Below are positions 1-10,224 of a stretch of 64,000 nt of DNA, in pieces. Origin of the DNA: Anthracocystis setariae (taxonomy: Eukaryota > Basidiomycota > Ustilaginomycetes > Ustilaginales > Ustilaginaceae); assembly GCA_928724745.1 (NCBI GenBank), contig CAKMXJ010000019.1, positions 496,001 to 560,000 of the forward strand, written 5' to 3'. The notes under the pieces were generated by a model. The model searched no databases. It was not told the DNA's origin and saw only the letters and a list, made by a program, of their open reading frames with translations. Made by a program: the position numbers and the translations under genes. Position 1 is the first letter of the stretch. Every line of letters begins with the position of its first letter.

Positions 1-2394
1 ATCGGAAAGCAGACCTTCAAGCAGCAATTGGGCAATCTGACTGGCAAAGTTGGCTGCGGAAGCGTTTTTGGGGACGGTGGACAGGCGTAGAGCCGGAAGG
101 AGAGGCTCGAGGGCTTGCTGGTCGGTCAGGACGTTGGAGACGGTCGACTTTGGCTTGGATTTCTTCGGCTTGTGGTTGGTGCAGAAGAGCGAGACGAGGT
201 TGCAGAGACGCACATCGATCTCGGCAGCGACGTGCTTGGACCAGCGAATGAGCAACGGGCTCGGGTGCGAGGATCGAAGGTCATCGAGCTGGCCAAGCTT
301 CTCGAGACGCTCGAGCAGAGTGAAGGCCTGATCTTTGCTGTGCGAGGACGCCGACGGCGAGGCTACGGTCTCGGCTGTCGAGGTAAGCACCGAGGGGAGG
401 ACGAACTGTTTGAACCCGCTCCATTCGAGGGTGGGTTGAGCAAGCGCCTCGACAAGACCGCTGAACTCAGGCCAGAGAGCTTGCCGCTGCTCCAGCAAGT
501 CTCTGGACTTGTGGACGGAGGGAACAGGTGCGACCGAGTCGACGAGCTTGATTCCTGGCCCAAGGAGGTCCTGCAAGCGGCCGATTGGGATGGACAGGGC
601 AAACAGTGAGACGAGAGAGGTACGGAGTGCCGCGCCTTGCGAGGTTTGGATCGTGTCGCGTAGAAAGAGTGGCGAAAGGCGGAGCAGCAGGGCGAAAAGG
701 GCTGGCTTGGCGTGGTCAGCGACTCGTGTACCTTTCCTAACACCAACAGCACAAGCGAGCCACTCGACCGACTCTGTCAGATGACCAATGTCCTGAGAGG
801 TATGACTGTCGGACGCCAAGCTCGCGTGGTTGGAGTCGACTAAAGATGAGAGGAACTCAAGAACGGGTGCAAAGTGAGTGGCGTTGCAGTGGTGGACGAG
901 AGCGGTGATGGTAAGGCGACCAAGGATGAGTCTGGTCAAAGGGCGATACTTGGCAACGGACGGAGTGGGTGCCGAGCGAGAGGGCCGGAGGAGCACGCTG
1001 AGTAGCGAGATGCACTTGGAGTGAAGCCTGCGTTCAAGAGACTTGCACCCTTCAACCCAAATACCTGCGATACCTCTGGAGAAGCGCACGGAAGGTCTTT
1101 TGGACGGCTGGCGGCGATAGCGAAGGTGTCGATCCTCATCGAGCAGCATGGTTTCGAGATCGGAGAGGATGAGCGCGGTGATGTTCCGAAGCTGTCGACC
1201 GCGGGTCTTGCGGAGCAAATGTGCAAACGCTTCCGAGGCGAAGCGTCTAGTAAAAGGCGAGATACGCTGGAGCCTGGTATTGAGAACAGGGGCAGCAGCC
1301 TGAACTGCGATGGCGTCTTCTCCATTTTCTTGCTCAGTGACTGGTCCTGCAGCATCGTCATGTTGCTCCTGTTCGTCATCATCGTCATCCTCGCTCTCTT
1401 CTGCATCCTTTTGATGGGCATCGTTGGCAATGATCGACTTCCAGCCGAGGTAGGGACGAATGACATTCCAAGTCTCCACCAAGCGAGCAGTGCGTTGATC
1501 GACCTCTTGCGCCTCTGTCTCATCATCGAGCATATCCACATCCTGTCCTTGAGCTGCCATATCTTGTTCGTCATCCTGAAGCCCATCGTGACCGAGGCGA
1601 GCGTTCTCCTTACTGACGACGAAGGGGCTGACAGCCTTGAGGATCCATGCCGAAGCCTGGAAGCCGCGCTCGACCAGGTTGGCAGCGGCGCGCTCATCAC
1701 CGTTGGTAGTGTCCTTTGTCGTGGTGGTGATGTGGACTGCACTTTTGAGCATGAGAGGGTAGATGGGCATAAACTCGGAACCAAGGTCGTTTGCGAGACG
1801 CGGCAGTAGATCGAGGGCTGCGTCCCATGCTAGCCATTGACTCGGACTCGAGAGAGTTGTAGCGAGAGTGCTTGAGATGGCCTCGCGATGGTGGAGAAGC
1901 TGTGGGAGGGATAGTGTGATTGGATTCAAGTGGCGGTAGAGGTCCTGGAAGGCGTTGGACAGATTGAGGTCGGTCCAAGCCTGCAATGCATGCGAGAACG
2001 ATGTCCTGGCGTGAAGCGACGATGCTTCATCTTGTTCATCTATGACCATCTCGTCATCTTGAGTATCTTGTGCTGTGGCTTGAGGTGTGCTCGAGGAGCT
2101 GGATGAAGCCAGTGGAGCATCGAGGCCAGAGTAAGGTCGGTAGCTTGTGCTGGCACTAATCGCAGCAGGAGGCAGATGAACGTCCTGAAGACGCTGGTTG
2201 AACGAGGCGTATCTGAATCGTGTCGTGACCTTTTCGACGTTCTTGTTGATCTGTTTGAGGGTCTTTTGCTTTGCGCTTGCCTGGCTTCCGCTTGCATCGA
2301 GCTGGACTCTTCGCACCTTGGAAGCCTTGGTGTCGGCTTTTTTGCGCTGTTGCTCTCGCGAGAGCTTCTTGCCCGTAGATGATGTCGGTGCCAT
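1..2394 (-). CDS. UTP20: UTP20 homologue, N-terminal part (runs off left edge)
   Basis: This minus-strand frame is open from an ATG at 2394 to the window edge, giving 798 codons with no stop. The start is basic (KKLSREQQRKK) and is followed by a segment like the Utp20/DRIM N-terminus (TTRFRYASFNQRLQDVHL). Around residues 375-400 there is the family signature PFTRRFASEAFAHLLRK. Acidic low-complexity stretches near residues 90-110 and 330-350 interrupt the helical repeats. Utp20 is a very large HEAT-repeat scaffold of the nucleolar small-subunit processome, needed for early 18S rRNA processing; family members are about 2,500-2,800 residues, so most of the gene lies to the left. No intron is needed in the visible part. 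The family call rests on motif recognition and the start on the first in-frame ATG. Confidence 0.85.
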   Translation of the reverse strand, partial: MAPTSSTGKKLSREQQRKKADTKASKVRRVQLDASGSQASAKQKTLKQINKNVEKVTTRFRYASFNQRLQDVHLPPAAISASTSYRPYSGLDAPLASSSSSSTPQATAQDTQDDEMVIDEQDEASSLHARTSFSHALQAWTDLNLSNAFQDLYRHLNPITLSLPQLLHHREAISSTLATTLSSPSQWLAWDAALDLLPRLANDLGSEFMPIYPLMLKSAVHITTTTKDTTNGDERAAANLVERGFQASAWILKAVSPFVVSKENARLGHDGLQDDEQDMAAQGQDVDMLDDETEAQEVDQRTARLVETWNVIRPYLGWKSIIANDAHQKDAEESEDDDDDEQEQHDDAAGPVTEQENGEDAIAVQAAAPVLNTRLQRISPFTRRFASEAFAHLLRKTRGRQLRNITALILSDLETMLLDEDRHLRYRRQPSKRPSVRFSRGIAGIWVEGCKSLERRLHSKCISLLSVLLRPSRSAPTPSVAKYRPLTRLILGRLTITALVHHCNATHFAPVLEFLSSLVDSNHASLASDSHTSQDIGHLTESVEWLACAVGVRKGTRVADHAKPALFALLLRLSPLFLRDTIQTSQGAALRTSLVSLFALSIPIGRLQDLLGPGIKLVDSVAPVPSVHKSRDLLEQRQALWPEFSGLVEALAQPTLEWSGFKQFVLPSVLTSTAETVASPSASSHSKDQAFTLLERLEKLGQLDDLRSSHPSPLLIRWSKHVAAEIDVRLCNLVSLFCTNHKPKKSKPKSTVSNVLTDQQALEPLLPALRLSTVPKNASAANFASQIAQLLLEGLLSD

Positions 2395-2785
2395 GTTGAT
2401 GCAATGTATGATTGGCTTAGAGCCGCATCGATGGTGTCGGTGCAAAGTGGTTGTCAAGAGTAAAGTGAGTGTTGCACAGAAAGCTTTTCTCAGCGAAATT
2501 TTTGCGCCTCAACGCCGCTCATCAGTTCAAATCCGACACCCGAGAATGGCATCAACTACGAAGAAATTTTGGTTTGGCCAAAAAAAGCGAAACACAAATT
2601 TTAAATCTTCAAAGGGTCCAACAACGCCTCCACACTTTTTGTCAGAAAGTCAAACTTGTTCAATGTAACAATTTAATTCCTTTAATCGCACCATACCAAA
2701 CTCGCTCTCGCTCTCGCTCTAAAGGATGACAGCATCAATCCTGCTATGAACCCAATCCTTGCAAGAGCTGAAAAGGGGGAAACCA
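2395..2785. other. Spacer between HRD3 3' end and UTP20 start
   Basis: No gene is seen here. The spacer holds the UTP20 upstream region and the HRD3 terminator region. A pyrimidine repeat of the CTCTCG type lies at 2701-2720. Confidence 0.6.
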
Positions 2786-5700
2786 TCACAAACCAGCGAT
2801 CATATTGGCAGCAGCATTGGGCTCGTCACCCAACGGAGCCCAAGCATTCGGCTGTCGCTGCCCACGCTCCTCGCCCTGCTGCCTCCTCTCCCTATCCAAC
2901 TGAAGCTGAACGTTCTGCCTTACATACGCAAGATACGCCAGCCCTGCCAATGCAAGGATCAGCAAACCCGACTCGATCATATCATCCAAATCCTCGGTCG
3001 TGTCCGCCTCCCTCTTCTCCCACGTCTCTGGCTCGTTCGGATCGCCATAGCCCCCACCCTGATCCTCCCTGGCACGACTCTCTGCAATCCTCCTCTGCTT
3101 CTCCTCTGCCCTCTTCTGGATCGCGGCTTCGTTCTCGTCCGCCTCGGTATATGCTGTGTTCGATCGGTCCGAAGACGTATACGACGAAAGCAGCGAGATC
3201 GCACTCTGGCTTGAGTCCGACCTGAACACCGCCGCCCACAGCGCGCGCACATGCAGCTTGACCAAACTCAAGGCCACCGGTAGATACGCCTCATCGTTGA
3301 TCTCCACCGCCATATCGTAGTACCTCTTGGCAAGGTGGAAGTCCTGTCGAGCAACCCCGATCCCGTTCTCGTACATCCAGCCCAGGTTCCAGTACGCTAG
3401 CGCCGAGACAGCTCGATCCGCCGCGGCCGAATAGCACGCCGCAGCTTTCTCATACGCTGGTTGTCCCGGATTGCCCGTGCCGATCCCATGGAAGTAGTAG
3501 TCGCCCATCTTGACCATCGCATCCACATTGTTCTGCGCCGCAGATCGCGTCCAATGAACCAGTGCCAACCGGTCGGTAAAGTTGCCCGCGCCTTGCGTCG
3601 GTTTGGTGCCAAAGTCATACAGCCCAAGTCGAGCATGAGTACGGTCGAGCATGTATGCCACGTTGTTTTGAGCCGATTCGTAGCCCATCTCGCCCGCCAA
3701 CGCCCAGCCCAGTAGCGCCTTTGGACGTTGATCGCGTCGCCAAGCTTGCTCCGCCTTGTGAGACAGGCGCGTAGACCAGTCGCCGCGTTCCGCCGTCTCT
3801 TTGAATCCAGCCAGCGCAGCACGGCATTGATCGTTGGCCTGCTGCTTGCGTGCAAGCTGCGCCGTCACTTTGGCAAGAAGGTAGGTTGCTTCGAACCGAT
3901 GATCACCATAGCGAGCGATGGTGAGCGACTTGATCGCGTTGTCAACGTCGTTCATCTCCATGTACAGCTTGGCCAGATTGACGTTGGCTCCGCTGTGTTT
4001 CACCTTGGCTGCGGCTTCAAAGTAGTGCACAGCTGTCCCCATTTCTCTAGGTGTGCCCAGACCGTCGCGCAGCATGACACCCAGCCCGTTGTACGACTCG
4101 GCATCGCCCGTGGTTTGCCCACGAGAAAACCACACCCAAGCTCGAGCAAAATCTTGCGGCACACCCTCTCCACGCAGGTACATTTGACCAATCATACCCG
4201 CTGCAGATCCCGCATGAGTGAGCAGACCATCCTCCACTTTGAGCTGAACATCTTCCCCCTTGCTGCCCGGTCTGGCCATGTATCCCGTAGCACCGCCAAC
4301 GCCCACTTCACCCGCCTTGCGAGGCCACACCTCCTTGGTGATGCGCAACAGCCATTGCAGGGCACGGCGATAGTCTCTTGGCACGGCGCCAGCCGCATCG
4401 CCGGGGGCATAGATGCTACCATGGTAGTAGACTTGAGCGATGAAAAGCATGCTCTTGACATCGCCACGATCTGCGAGATAGACGTGGTACTCGAGCAGAT
4501 CTTCCAGTGCCGAAGGGTCTCGCGCCGAACCAGGTGAGCGATTCAGGGCCGCTTGTACGGCGGGCTTCAGTGCCGCGTACCCTGTCGATGCGACCGATGC
4601 GCCGGGACCATATGCGCCACCATCCAGGTCCGAGATGCTGATCTTGGAGTACGGCAGCGTAAGACCACCGGGCGGACCCGCTTGGAAGCGGCTGTACGTG
4701 TCGGCGGCCGCCTGCTCGTACAGATCGAGCGCAGCCCAGCAGGAAGGTGCAACGCCGATGCCTACTTTGTAACGGAAGCCGAGAGCCATTTGCGAAGGGG
4801 CGTGTCCTGCGTTGGCGGCGATGGTGTAGTGCAGCACCGCTTTTGCCTGACGTTGGCCGTCATCGGCTTTGAGCTGCGAGAAGAGCTCGCGTCTGCGTTT
4901 CCATGCCGAGCGTACCTGCTCAGCTGTCGGTGACGATGTGAATGACGACCAAATGCTGAACTGTGTGGGCAAGGGCTTCCAATCGCCACGCAGGGTCGAT
5001 TCCCAGCCGCTGCCTTCGAGAAAGGCGAGACGAGCATGTGCGCTAGCATTTCCTGCCATCGAGTTGCCGAATTGATCGTGACCAAGATCGGCAAGGCGCT
5101 GAAAACAAGCTCGAGCACGAGCAAGGTTTGGTCGACTGCCATGTGTACCCCAGAGCGAGTACTCTCCCAACACCCACAAAGCATCAGCGAGTGCGGCTGG
5201 ACGTTGCGTCATGGTGTCGTTGGTGGCGATGGAAGAAGAACGAAGAAGTTCGGATGCGTTCCTGGCTGATGAGGAGTAGGCTTCGTATTGCCAATCGATC
5301 GAGCTGTGGCCCCATCCGGCTCGGGTGAGCAGCGAGACCGCCTCACTCCTCTCGTCCTCGACATCTTGCTCTGCACCTCTGCTACCGTCCAGGCTGTGGG
5401 ACTCTGACATCAGGCTGAGATCTTGGGATGCTTGGCTGTGTGTGGTGAAAGGGCCAAACATGATGGTCTCCCACGCGCTGTCAGTGGGATTGAGTGGTAC
5501 TGTGCCTTGGGGAAGTTGCTCCCACTCGGGCCACAATGGCAATGCACTGGCACTCGGCCACTGCGACTCCTGGTGAGATGCTGCGATGGGAGGGCCAGTC
5601 CAGCGATGGGAAGCGTCCAGTTTGTTTAGGCTGACTCCTCTCACCTGTGCCTTCTTCGCTGCTGCCACGACAGGTTCGGTTGGGCTAGCTTGATCCGCGG

Positions 5701-6076
5701 CTTCGACGACGTCGTCCAACCAGCCACGCAGGACGGAGGTGACTTGTCGTACGGCATCGCTGAACTTGAGCTTTGAAGCAGCACCATCTTGTTGCTTCTG
5801 CTTATGCGTTGATGTACGTTTGGACGATGCCTTTCTGGCCTTGGTGGAAGACGACTTGGTTTGGAGTGTGCTGCGTAGTAGGCGAAGTGCTTCTTCGTAA
5901 GCTTCTTGCGGTGTGTGCTCTGCGAGCGACTTTGACCCGGACGCATGTGAGAGTGGAGCGGTGAATGGTATTTGGTCAGCATGGGCTACGCCTAGCACCG
6001 AAAGTATGCAGCTCGCAAGCAGCAAGGCCAACAGCGCCTTGCCGTGGCCGATCGAGTGTCGATCTGAATCTGGCAT
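2786..6076 (-). CDS. HRD3: HRD3/SEL1L-type ERAD adaptor with Sel1 repeats
   Basis: This 1,096-residue protein starts with a signal peptide (about 1-33, hydrophobic core LLALLLASCILSVLGVAHA). A long lumenal part carries Sel1-like TPR repeats from about residue 430 to 960, with typical G-Y-x-x-G-x-G-V patterns such as MYLRGEGVPQDF and LGWMYENGIGVARQDF. A single membrane helix lies at about 1034-1052 and is followed by a 44-residue polar cytosolic tail. This is the architecture of Hrd3/SEL1L, which holds the Hrd1 ubiquitin ligase in the ER membrane and receives misfolded lumenal substrates for degradation. The protein is longer than yeast Hrd3 (833 residues), mainly through a low-complexity N-terminal region of about 350 residues. 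The ATG at 6076 directly precedes the signal peptide, which supports this start. The gene is intronless. Confidence 0.88.
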   Translation of the reverse strand: MPDSDRHSIGHGKALLALLLASCILSVLGVAHADQIPFTAPLSHASGSKSLAEHTPQEAYEEALRLLRSTLQTKSSSTKARKASSKRTSTHKQKQQDGAASKLKFSDAVRQVTSVLRGWLDDVVEAADQASPTEPVVAAAKKAQVRGVSLNKLDASHRWTGPPIAASHQESQWPSASALPLWPEWEQLPQGTVPLNPTDSAWETIMFGPFTTHSQASQDLSLMSESHSLDGSRGAEQDVEDERSEAVSLLTRAGWGHSSIDWQYEAYSSSARNASELLRSSSIATNDTMTQRPAALADALWVLGEYSLWGTHGSRPNLARARACFQRLADLGHDQFGNSMAGNASAHARLAFLEGSGWESTLRGDWKPLPTQFSIWSSFTSSPTAEQVRSAWKRRRELFSQLKADDGQRQAKAVLHYTIAANAGHAPSQMALGFRYKVGIGVAPSCWAALDLYEQAAADTYSRFQAGPPGGLTLPYSKISISDLDGGAYGPGASVASTGYAALKPAVQAALNRSPGSARDPSALEDLLEYHVYLADRGDVKSMLFIAQVYYHGSIYAPGDAAGAVPRDYRRALQWLLRITKEVWPRKAGEVGVGGATGYMARPGSKGEDVQLKVEDGLLTHAGSAAGMIGQMYLRGEGVPQDFARAWVWFSRGQTTGDAESYNGLGVMLRDGLGTPREMGTAVHYFEAAAKVKHSGANVNLAKLYMEMNDVDNAIKSLTIARYGDHRFEATYLLAKVTAQLARKQQANDQCRAALAGFKETAERGDWSTRLSHKAEQAWRRDQRPKALLGWALAGEMGYESAQNNVAYMLDRTHARLGLYDFGTKPTQGAGNFTDRLALVHWTRSAAQNNVDAMVKMGDYYFHGIGTGNPGQPAYEKAAACYSAAADRAVSALAYWNLGWMYENGIGVARQDFHLAKRYYDMAVEINDEAYLPVALSLVKLHVRALWAAVFRSDSSQSAISLLSSYTSSDRSNTAYTEADENEAAIQKRAEEKQRRIAESRAREDQGGGYGDPNEPETWEKREADTTEDLDDMIESGLLILALAGLAYLAYVRQNVQLQLDRERRQQGEERGQRQPNAWAPLGDEPNAAANMIAGL

Positions 6077-6621
6077 GATCGAGACGGGAGCTTCCTGATG
6101 ACGCTATTCAACCGAAGGTGAGGACATTCCCCTAGTCAGAGTCTGACGTGAATGCGACTATGATAAGGCAGTCGAATGGCAAGATGAGGCGACGTTGGAG
6201 GATCTAGATTTGGAGTGAGTTGGGTTGAACAAAGTGCAAGATGATGATGGTATGCGCCTGTCAATTGGTCAGTTCGCCGCCTCCACGTTGCCGCTCATCC
6301 ATTTCGGATTTTTGTGTTGCTTTGCCGATCTGACATAAACCCGCCTCGAAACTCCATCATCTTGCATCGTCATGACCAGTGTCGACGGCGCTCTGCCGCC
6401 CAACACCTAAGGCACACACCTTATGAACCCAACAACCTGATGTTACGCTTCCGTCCTTCCATATCTTCACGGACTGACAACACGTCACGCATGCGTTGGA
6501 GCACGAAGGGCAAACCAAGATGGATGACGAACGAAAGCGAAAGTGTATGCATGCAGAGAAGGCTACAGTGAAGAGAACGAGTGTATTTTGCGATAGATCT
6601 GTTTCCGAATGACTTGCAAAC
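6077..6621. other. Spacer upstream of HRD3, downstream of the acyltransferase fusion
   Basis: I see no supported gene. It contains the HRD3 promoter and the 3' region of the next minus-strand gene. Confidence 0.6.
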
Positions 6622-9600
6622 TTAATCCTTGCGACCGAGACCGCCCGAAGTAGCTCTCCAGACCGCCTTGGAGAAGAGACCACCCCAGTGATCAAACGTC
6701 CTGGTAAAGCACTCTGCCACCAGGAACAGTAGCCCATACGAGGTGACGAACACGATCAGAATCGTCACCCAGTACGGGCAACCTGCGGCAAGCAGGTTGA
6801 GGCACAACCAAGCCGACCATGTCCACCAAACCACACCGTGCATCAGGAACACTGCAAACGCGTGCTTTCCGATGTACGACCATAGACGCAAACGGAAGAA
6901 GGCCCGCAGCAGATTCGAAAGATCCGTCAGCAGGAAGAAACTGAACGACAGCACCCACGTAGCCACACGCGGGTCCGTGTAGACGATGCCCGGGTCGTTG
7001 GTCCACGCGTGAGGCTGCTCCGTCGTCCAATCTGGGTGAAGCTTGTGGTCCCAATCGTCAAACGGCCTTCCTGGCGAGGTGGGGATCTGCGACAGGTACT
7101 GCTGCGTCCAGGCGGTGAGGAAGAGAAGCCACGCAAACACCTGGCCGTGGATGCGCAGCTTGTCGAGAGCAGCAGGCAAGTGCAACTTGCGTCGCACAAT
7201 CCCAGGAACAATCGGAACGCCCCTCTTTGCGGCGGCCTGGTAGTTGAGATTGCTATCTAGATCAGCGATCACGAGACCGGCCATAAAGAAGAGATCCCAG
7301 GTGTTGGCGTACCAACTGAGCGAAATGCAGAGAGCGTAGAACGAGAAACGCTTCCACGGGTTCTTGATTTCGTGTGCGATCAGAGCACAGATCATGCACG
7401 TCCACGTACCCTGCACGATCACTGGAATGGTCCAGAGCACACCAGTGGCGTAACCCGTGACAAGAGCAGGCTGCACGGGCGGAGCAGACCACCAGAGCGA
7501 AATGAATGCGTTCAGGAACACCATGCAGTTCGGGAAGTTCTGCCAGTACGACCACGTTGACCATGTTCGCGACGCAAGCCTAGGAACCCACTTGAACGCG
7601 CCAACGTCCATCAAAAAGTAGTTGGCCAGGACCGCACCGGAAACGGGCAGCGCCAGACGAGGAATACGACGCACCGTGGCGTCCGCCATGCTCTGCAATC
7701 CACCCTTGAGCAAGTATCGGTTGGTCATGGTACGCGAAGGAAGCATGAAGAAGATACCCAGCTTGAGACCTTGGTTGACCACGATGGGTCCGATCATGCA
7801 ACGGAACCAGAACTCGAACTTGGGGTAGTGGTGAGGTGCATCGGGCGTGGTGATGCCGTAGAAGTAGATCAGCATGAAGTGGTGGAACGACACGAGGAAG
7901 CAAGCGAATCCACGAAGACCGTCGAGGTAGTCGATCCTGCGAGCACCGGTCGAGGTGAGTTGAGTGCTACCTTTGATGAAGAGGAATTCGTGTACACGAC
8001 GGAACAGCATCTGGATCAACGACTCAGGAGGCTTGACAGCAGCTCCATCACCGTCTCGAGCTTTCCTTCCGCCGGCATCACCCAGCTCTGGCTTGGCGAG
8101 CGCACCCACTTCGCCGTCAGCGGCGTTGAGATCACGTTGCTGCCATTGGATGATCTGCGGCTGCTGGAATGCCTCGTTCGTTTCTGCGCCGTACTCTTCC
8201 AAAATCGAACCAGCCTTGGAAGTTCCCTCATGCTGGAATTCAAACATGGACGGAGTTGCTGCGCCGCTGGCCATCGAGAAGCGAGAGTCGGGACGCTCGC
8301 GGTAAGCGATCTGCTGAACGTGCAGCGACTCCGGCAAATCACCGGCACTCAGTGCCGCAGGAGTGTAGGCAGCATATGAAGAGGTGCGACTTCGGATGTG
8401 GTCACGGTTTTCGTCCACGATCTCCACCTCGTCATATTCGTCCGCCTTGGTACTGCTGGATTCATCGCTACCAGTTTGGTTCTCCTTCGGGTCGGGCCCG
8501 TTGCCAAAGAATCCAGAAGAGCGGCGGCTTCCGTTGAAACCAGGAGCGACGTAAGAAAGAGGTCGCGCTTTCTTCATGTCCTCGATCCATCTTGGGGTGT
8601 CGGTTCCATTACTCAGTGCAGGCGAATCGTGACCGCTGAGCGACAGCGAGTTTCGGAAGCCAAGAGCAGAGTCGTAGCGAGGCAGAAGCTCCTTTGACTT
8701 GTTGGGATCCACCTGACCACTGTGTGAAGCCGCCGTGCTGACATCATCGTCGAGATCATCGTCAGAGTCAGAGTCGGATCCATAGATGAGATCGGGCGAT
8801 GTCCAGAGCAGCACCGACTGAGGTCGCGTACCATGCGCCGCATCTATCGGACTCGGGGCGTGGGGTGTTTCGACCGGGGTGGTAGGGAAGAAGCGAGTCT
8901 TGTCGTCGATGCCGTCGGCATCCACGGGCGTTTGAAGGGCAGATTCGCCGGTGGGAGCCTCGGATGCGAGCGCCGCGATGATGGGAGGGGGCACAAAGCC
9001 AGGTGCATCCGTCGAGCTGGCGGCTGAGCGTTCCTTCTCCTGAGCGGCGATGGCAGCGGCTCGCTTCTTGTCGTTGGCCTTGATGGATCGAACCACAAGA
9101 CCGTGAGCGATGGTCATGACAAAGATTCCTGCAGCCGCCGAGATGACAATGACGGCATACAAAGGAGCCTTTTGGGTCGTCTTGGGAATCTTCTGCTTGC
9201 CAATGGCTGCCAAATCGAATGGGGTACTGTTGCGGAGGGTGTAATCCTCGGTACTGCAAACCGCGTCTGCGTTGGCTTGAGCGGCAGAGCACTGCGTCTG
9301 GAACTCGGTGTGACGGTCTTCAAGACTCGAGTTGAAGAAGAAACGTGTGTAGCGGACGTGAGTGATCAGAGGCTCGCGAAGCGGAGGACCTTGCGACTGC
9401 GAGTGTTCGCCGTTGGCCCAAGCCTGGAAACTGATCGGCGCTGGAGTCAGAGGGATGCGTGTGGCGTTGACAGGCCTCTGAACCGAATAGAAGTTGGCGC
9501 TGTCGTTGGCAGCAGCGTTACGCCACTGGATCAGGTCAGGGTTCCAGTCAAAGCGATGCTCGAGGAATCCGTCGGTGTCAAGCGAAGAAATGTTGTTCAT

Positions 9601-10224
9601 GACTGGGACACTGCCTTTGGCATAGGTAGACCAGGACCATTGGAGCGTCGAGTTGGCAGGGTTGTTCGAGGTGAAAACGCCCACGTTGACGGTCTCAGAC
9701 TCGTTGTATGCGGCGCTGAACAGGAAAGCGGCACCACGCCCTTGCGACATGGCGGGTTGGATTTCAGCACGGAAAGAGCCATAGAGGATGTCGCGGCGTC
9801 GGGTGACGATCTGGGAGCCGTTGACGATGCGGTGAACCCTATCAGGAGTGGATACCTGGAGTGCGAGTGCGTTGTTCTGGATGTAAGTGTTGTTGTAGCT
9901 GACGGCACTGCGGTAAGTTGCACCGAAGCTGTACTCCCACTTGTTGAGCTGGTTTCCGACGATGGACCAGTCTTGCTGACCAGTCCCGGTGTTGCCAGGA
10001 GATTGAACGCCGTAGACATGTGGCGAGGTGGCAGGGTTGGTGACAACATTGCTGAAGCCAGTTTCGTTGAAGTAGGTGATGGACCGATCTGTCCAGATGT
10101 CATTGGTGAGAGGGTCGCGGTAACCGCACTCGCAGGCAGCTCGAATGGAGGGAAGAGAGGAAGCTGCAAAGACAAGTGCTAGAGCGACCAGCATGGCTGG
10201 CGCCGACTTTGTAGCAAAGAGCAT
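6622..10224 (-). CDS. Secreted GH16/lectin-like domain fused to acyltransferase-3 membrane domain
   Basis: This 1,200-residue protein has four parts. A signal peptide covers residues 1-29. An extracytoplasmic concanavalin-like domain (about 30-350) begins ACECGYRDP and has the beta-strand and tryptophan pattern of fungal GH16-like proteins. A membrane helix lies at about 356-378, followed by a 370-residue acidic, Ser/Pro-rich linker, probably cytosolic. The C-terminal acyltransferase-3 domain (about 762-1185) has many membrane helices and starts with RRIDYLDGLRGFACFLVSFH, the family's Arg...His entry motif. Acyltransferase-3 proteins move acyl groups across membranes onto sugars. The GH16 catalytic motif is degenerate: E175-S-E-T-V179 stands where E-x-D-x-E is expected, so the N-terminal domain may bind rather than cut glucan. 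The substrate is unknown. It is divergently arranged with the GT2 gene at 13265. Confidence 0.8.
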   Translation of the reverse strand: MLFATKSAPAMLVALALVFAASSLPSIRAACECGYRDPLTNDIWTDRSITYFNETGFSNVVTNPATSPHVYGVQSPGNTGTGQQDWSIVGNQLNKWEYSFGATYRSAVSYNNTYIQNNALALQVSTPDRVHRIVNGSQIVTRRRDILYGSFRAEIQPAMSQGRGAAFLFSAAYNESETVNVGVFTSNNPANSTLQWSWSTYAKGSVPVMNNISSLDTDGFLEHRFDWNPDLIQWRNAAANDSANFYSVQRPVNATRIPLTPAPISFQAWANGEHSQSQGPPLREPLITHVRYTRFFFNSSLEDRHTEFQTQCSAAQANADAVCSTEDYTLRNSTPFDLAAIGKQKIPKTTQKAPLYAVIVISAAAGIFVMTIAHGLVVRSIKANDKKRAAAIAAQEKERSAASSTDAPGFVPPPIIAALASEAPTGESALQTPVDADGIDDKTRFFPTTPVETPHAPSPIDAAHGTRPQSVLLWTSPDLIYGSDSDSDDDLDDDVSTAASHSGQVDPNKSKELLPRYDSALGFRNSLSLSGHDSPALSNGTDTPRWIEDMKKARPLSYVAPGFNGSRRSSGFFGNGPDPKENQTGSDESSSTKADEYDEVEIVDENRDHIRSRTSSYAAYTPAALSAGDLPESLHVQQIAYRERPDSRFSMASGAATPSMFEFQHEGTSKAGSILEEYGAETNEAFQQPQIIQWQQRDLNAADGEVGALAKPELGDAGGRKARDGDGAAVKPPESLIQMLFRRVHEFLFIKGSTQLTSTGARRIDYLDGLRGFACFLVSFHHFMLIYFYGITTPDAPHHYPKFEFWFRCMIGPIVVNQGLKLGIFFMLPSRTMTNRYLLKGGLQSMADATVRRIPRLALPVSGAVLANYFLMDVGAFKWVPRLASRTWSTWSYWQNFPNCMVFLNAFISLWWSAPPVQPALVTGYATGVLWTIPVIVQGTWTCMICALIAHEIKNPWKRFSFYALCISLSWYANTWDLFFMAGLVIADLDSNLNYQAAAKRGVPIVPGIVRRKLHLPAALDKLRIHGQVFAWLLFLTAWTQQYLSQIPTSPGRPFDDWDHKLHPDWTTEQPHAWTNDPGIVYTDPRVATWVLSFSFFLLTDLSNLLRAFFRLRLWSYIGKHAFAVFLMHGVVWWTWSAWLCLNLLAAGCPYWVTILIVFVTSYGLLFLVAECFTRTFDHWGGLFSKAVWRATSGGLGRKD

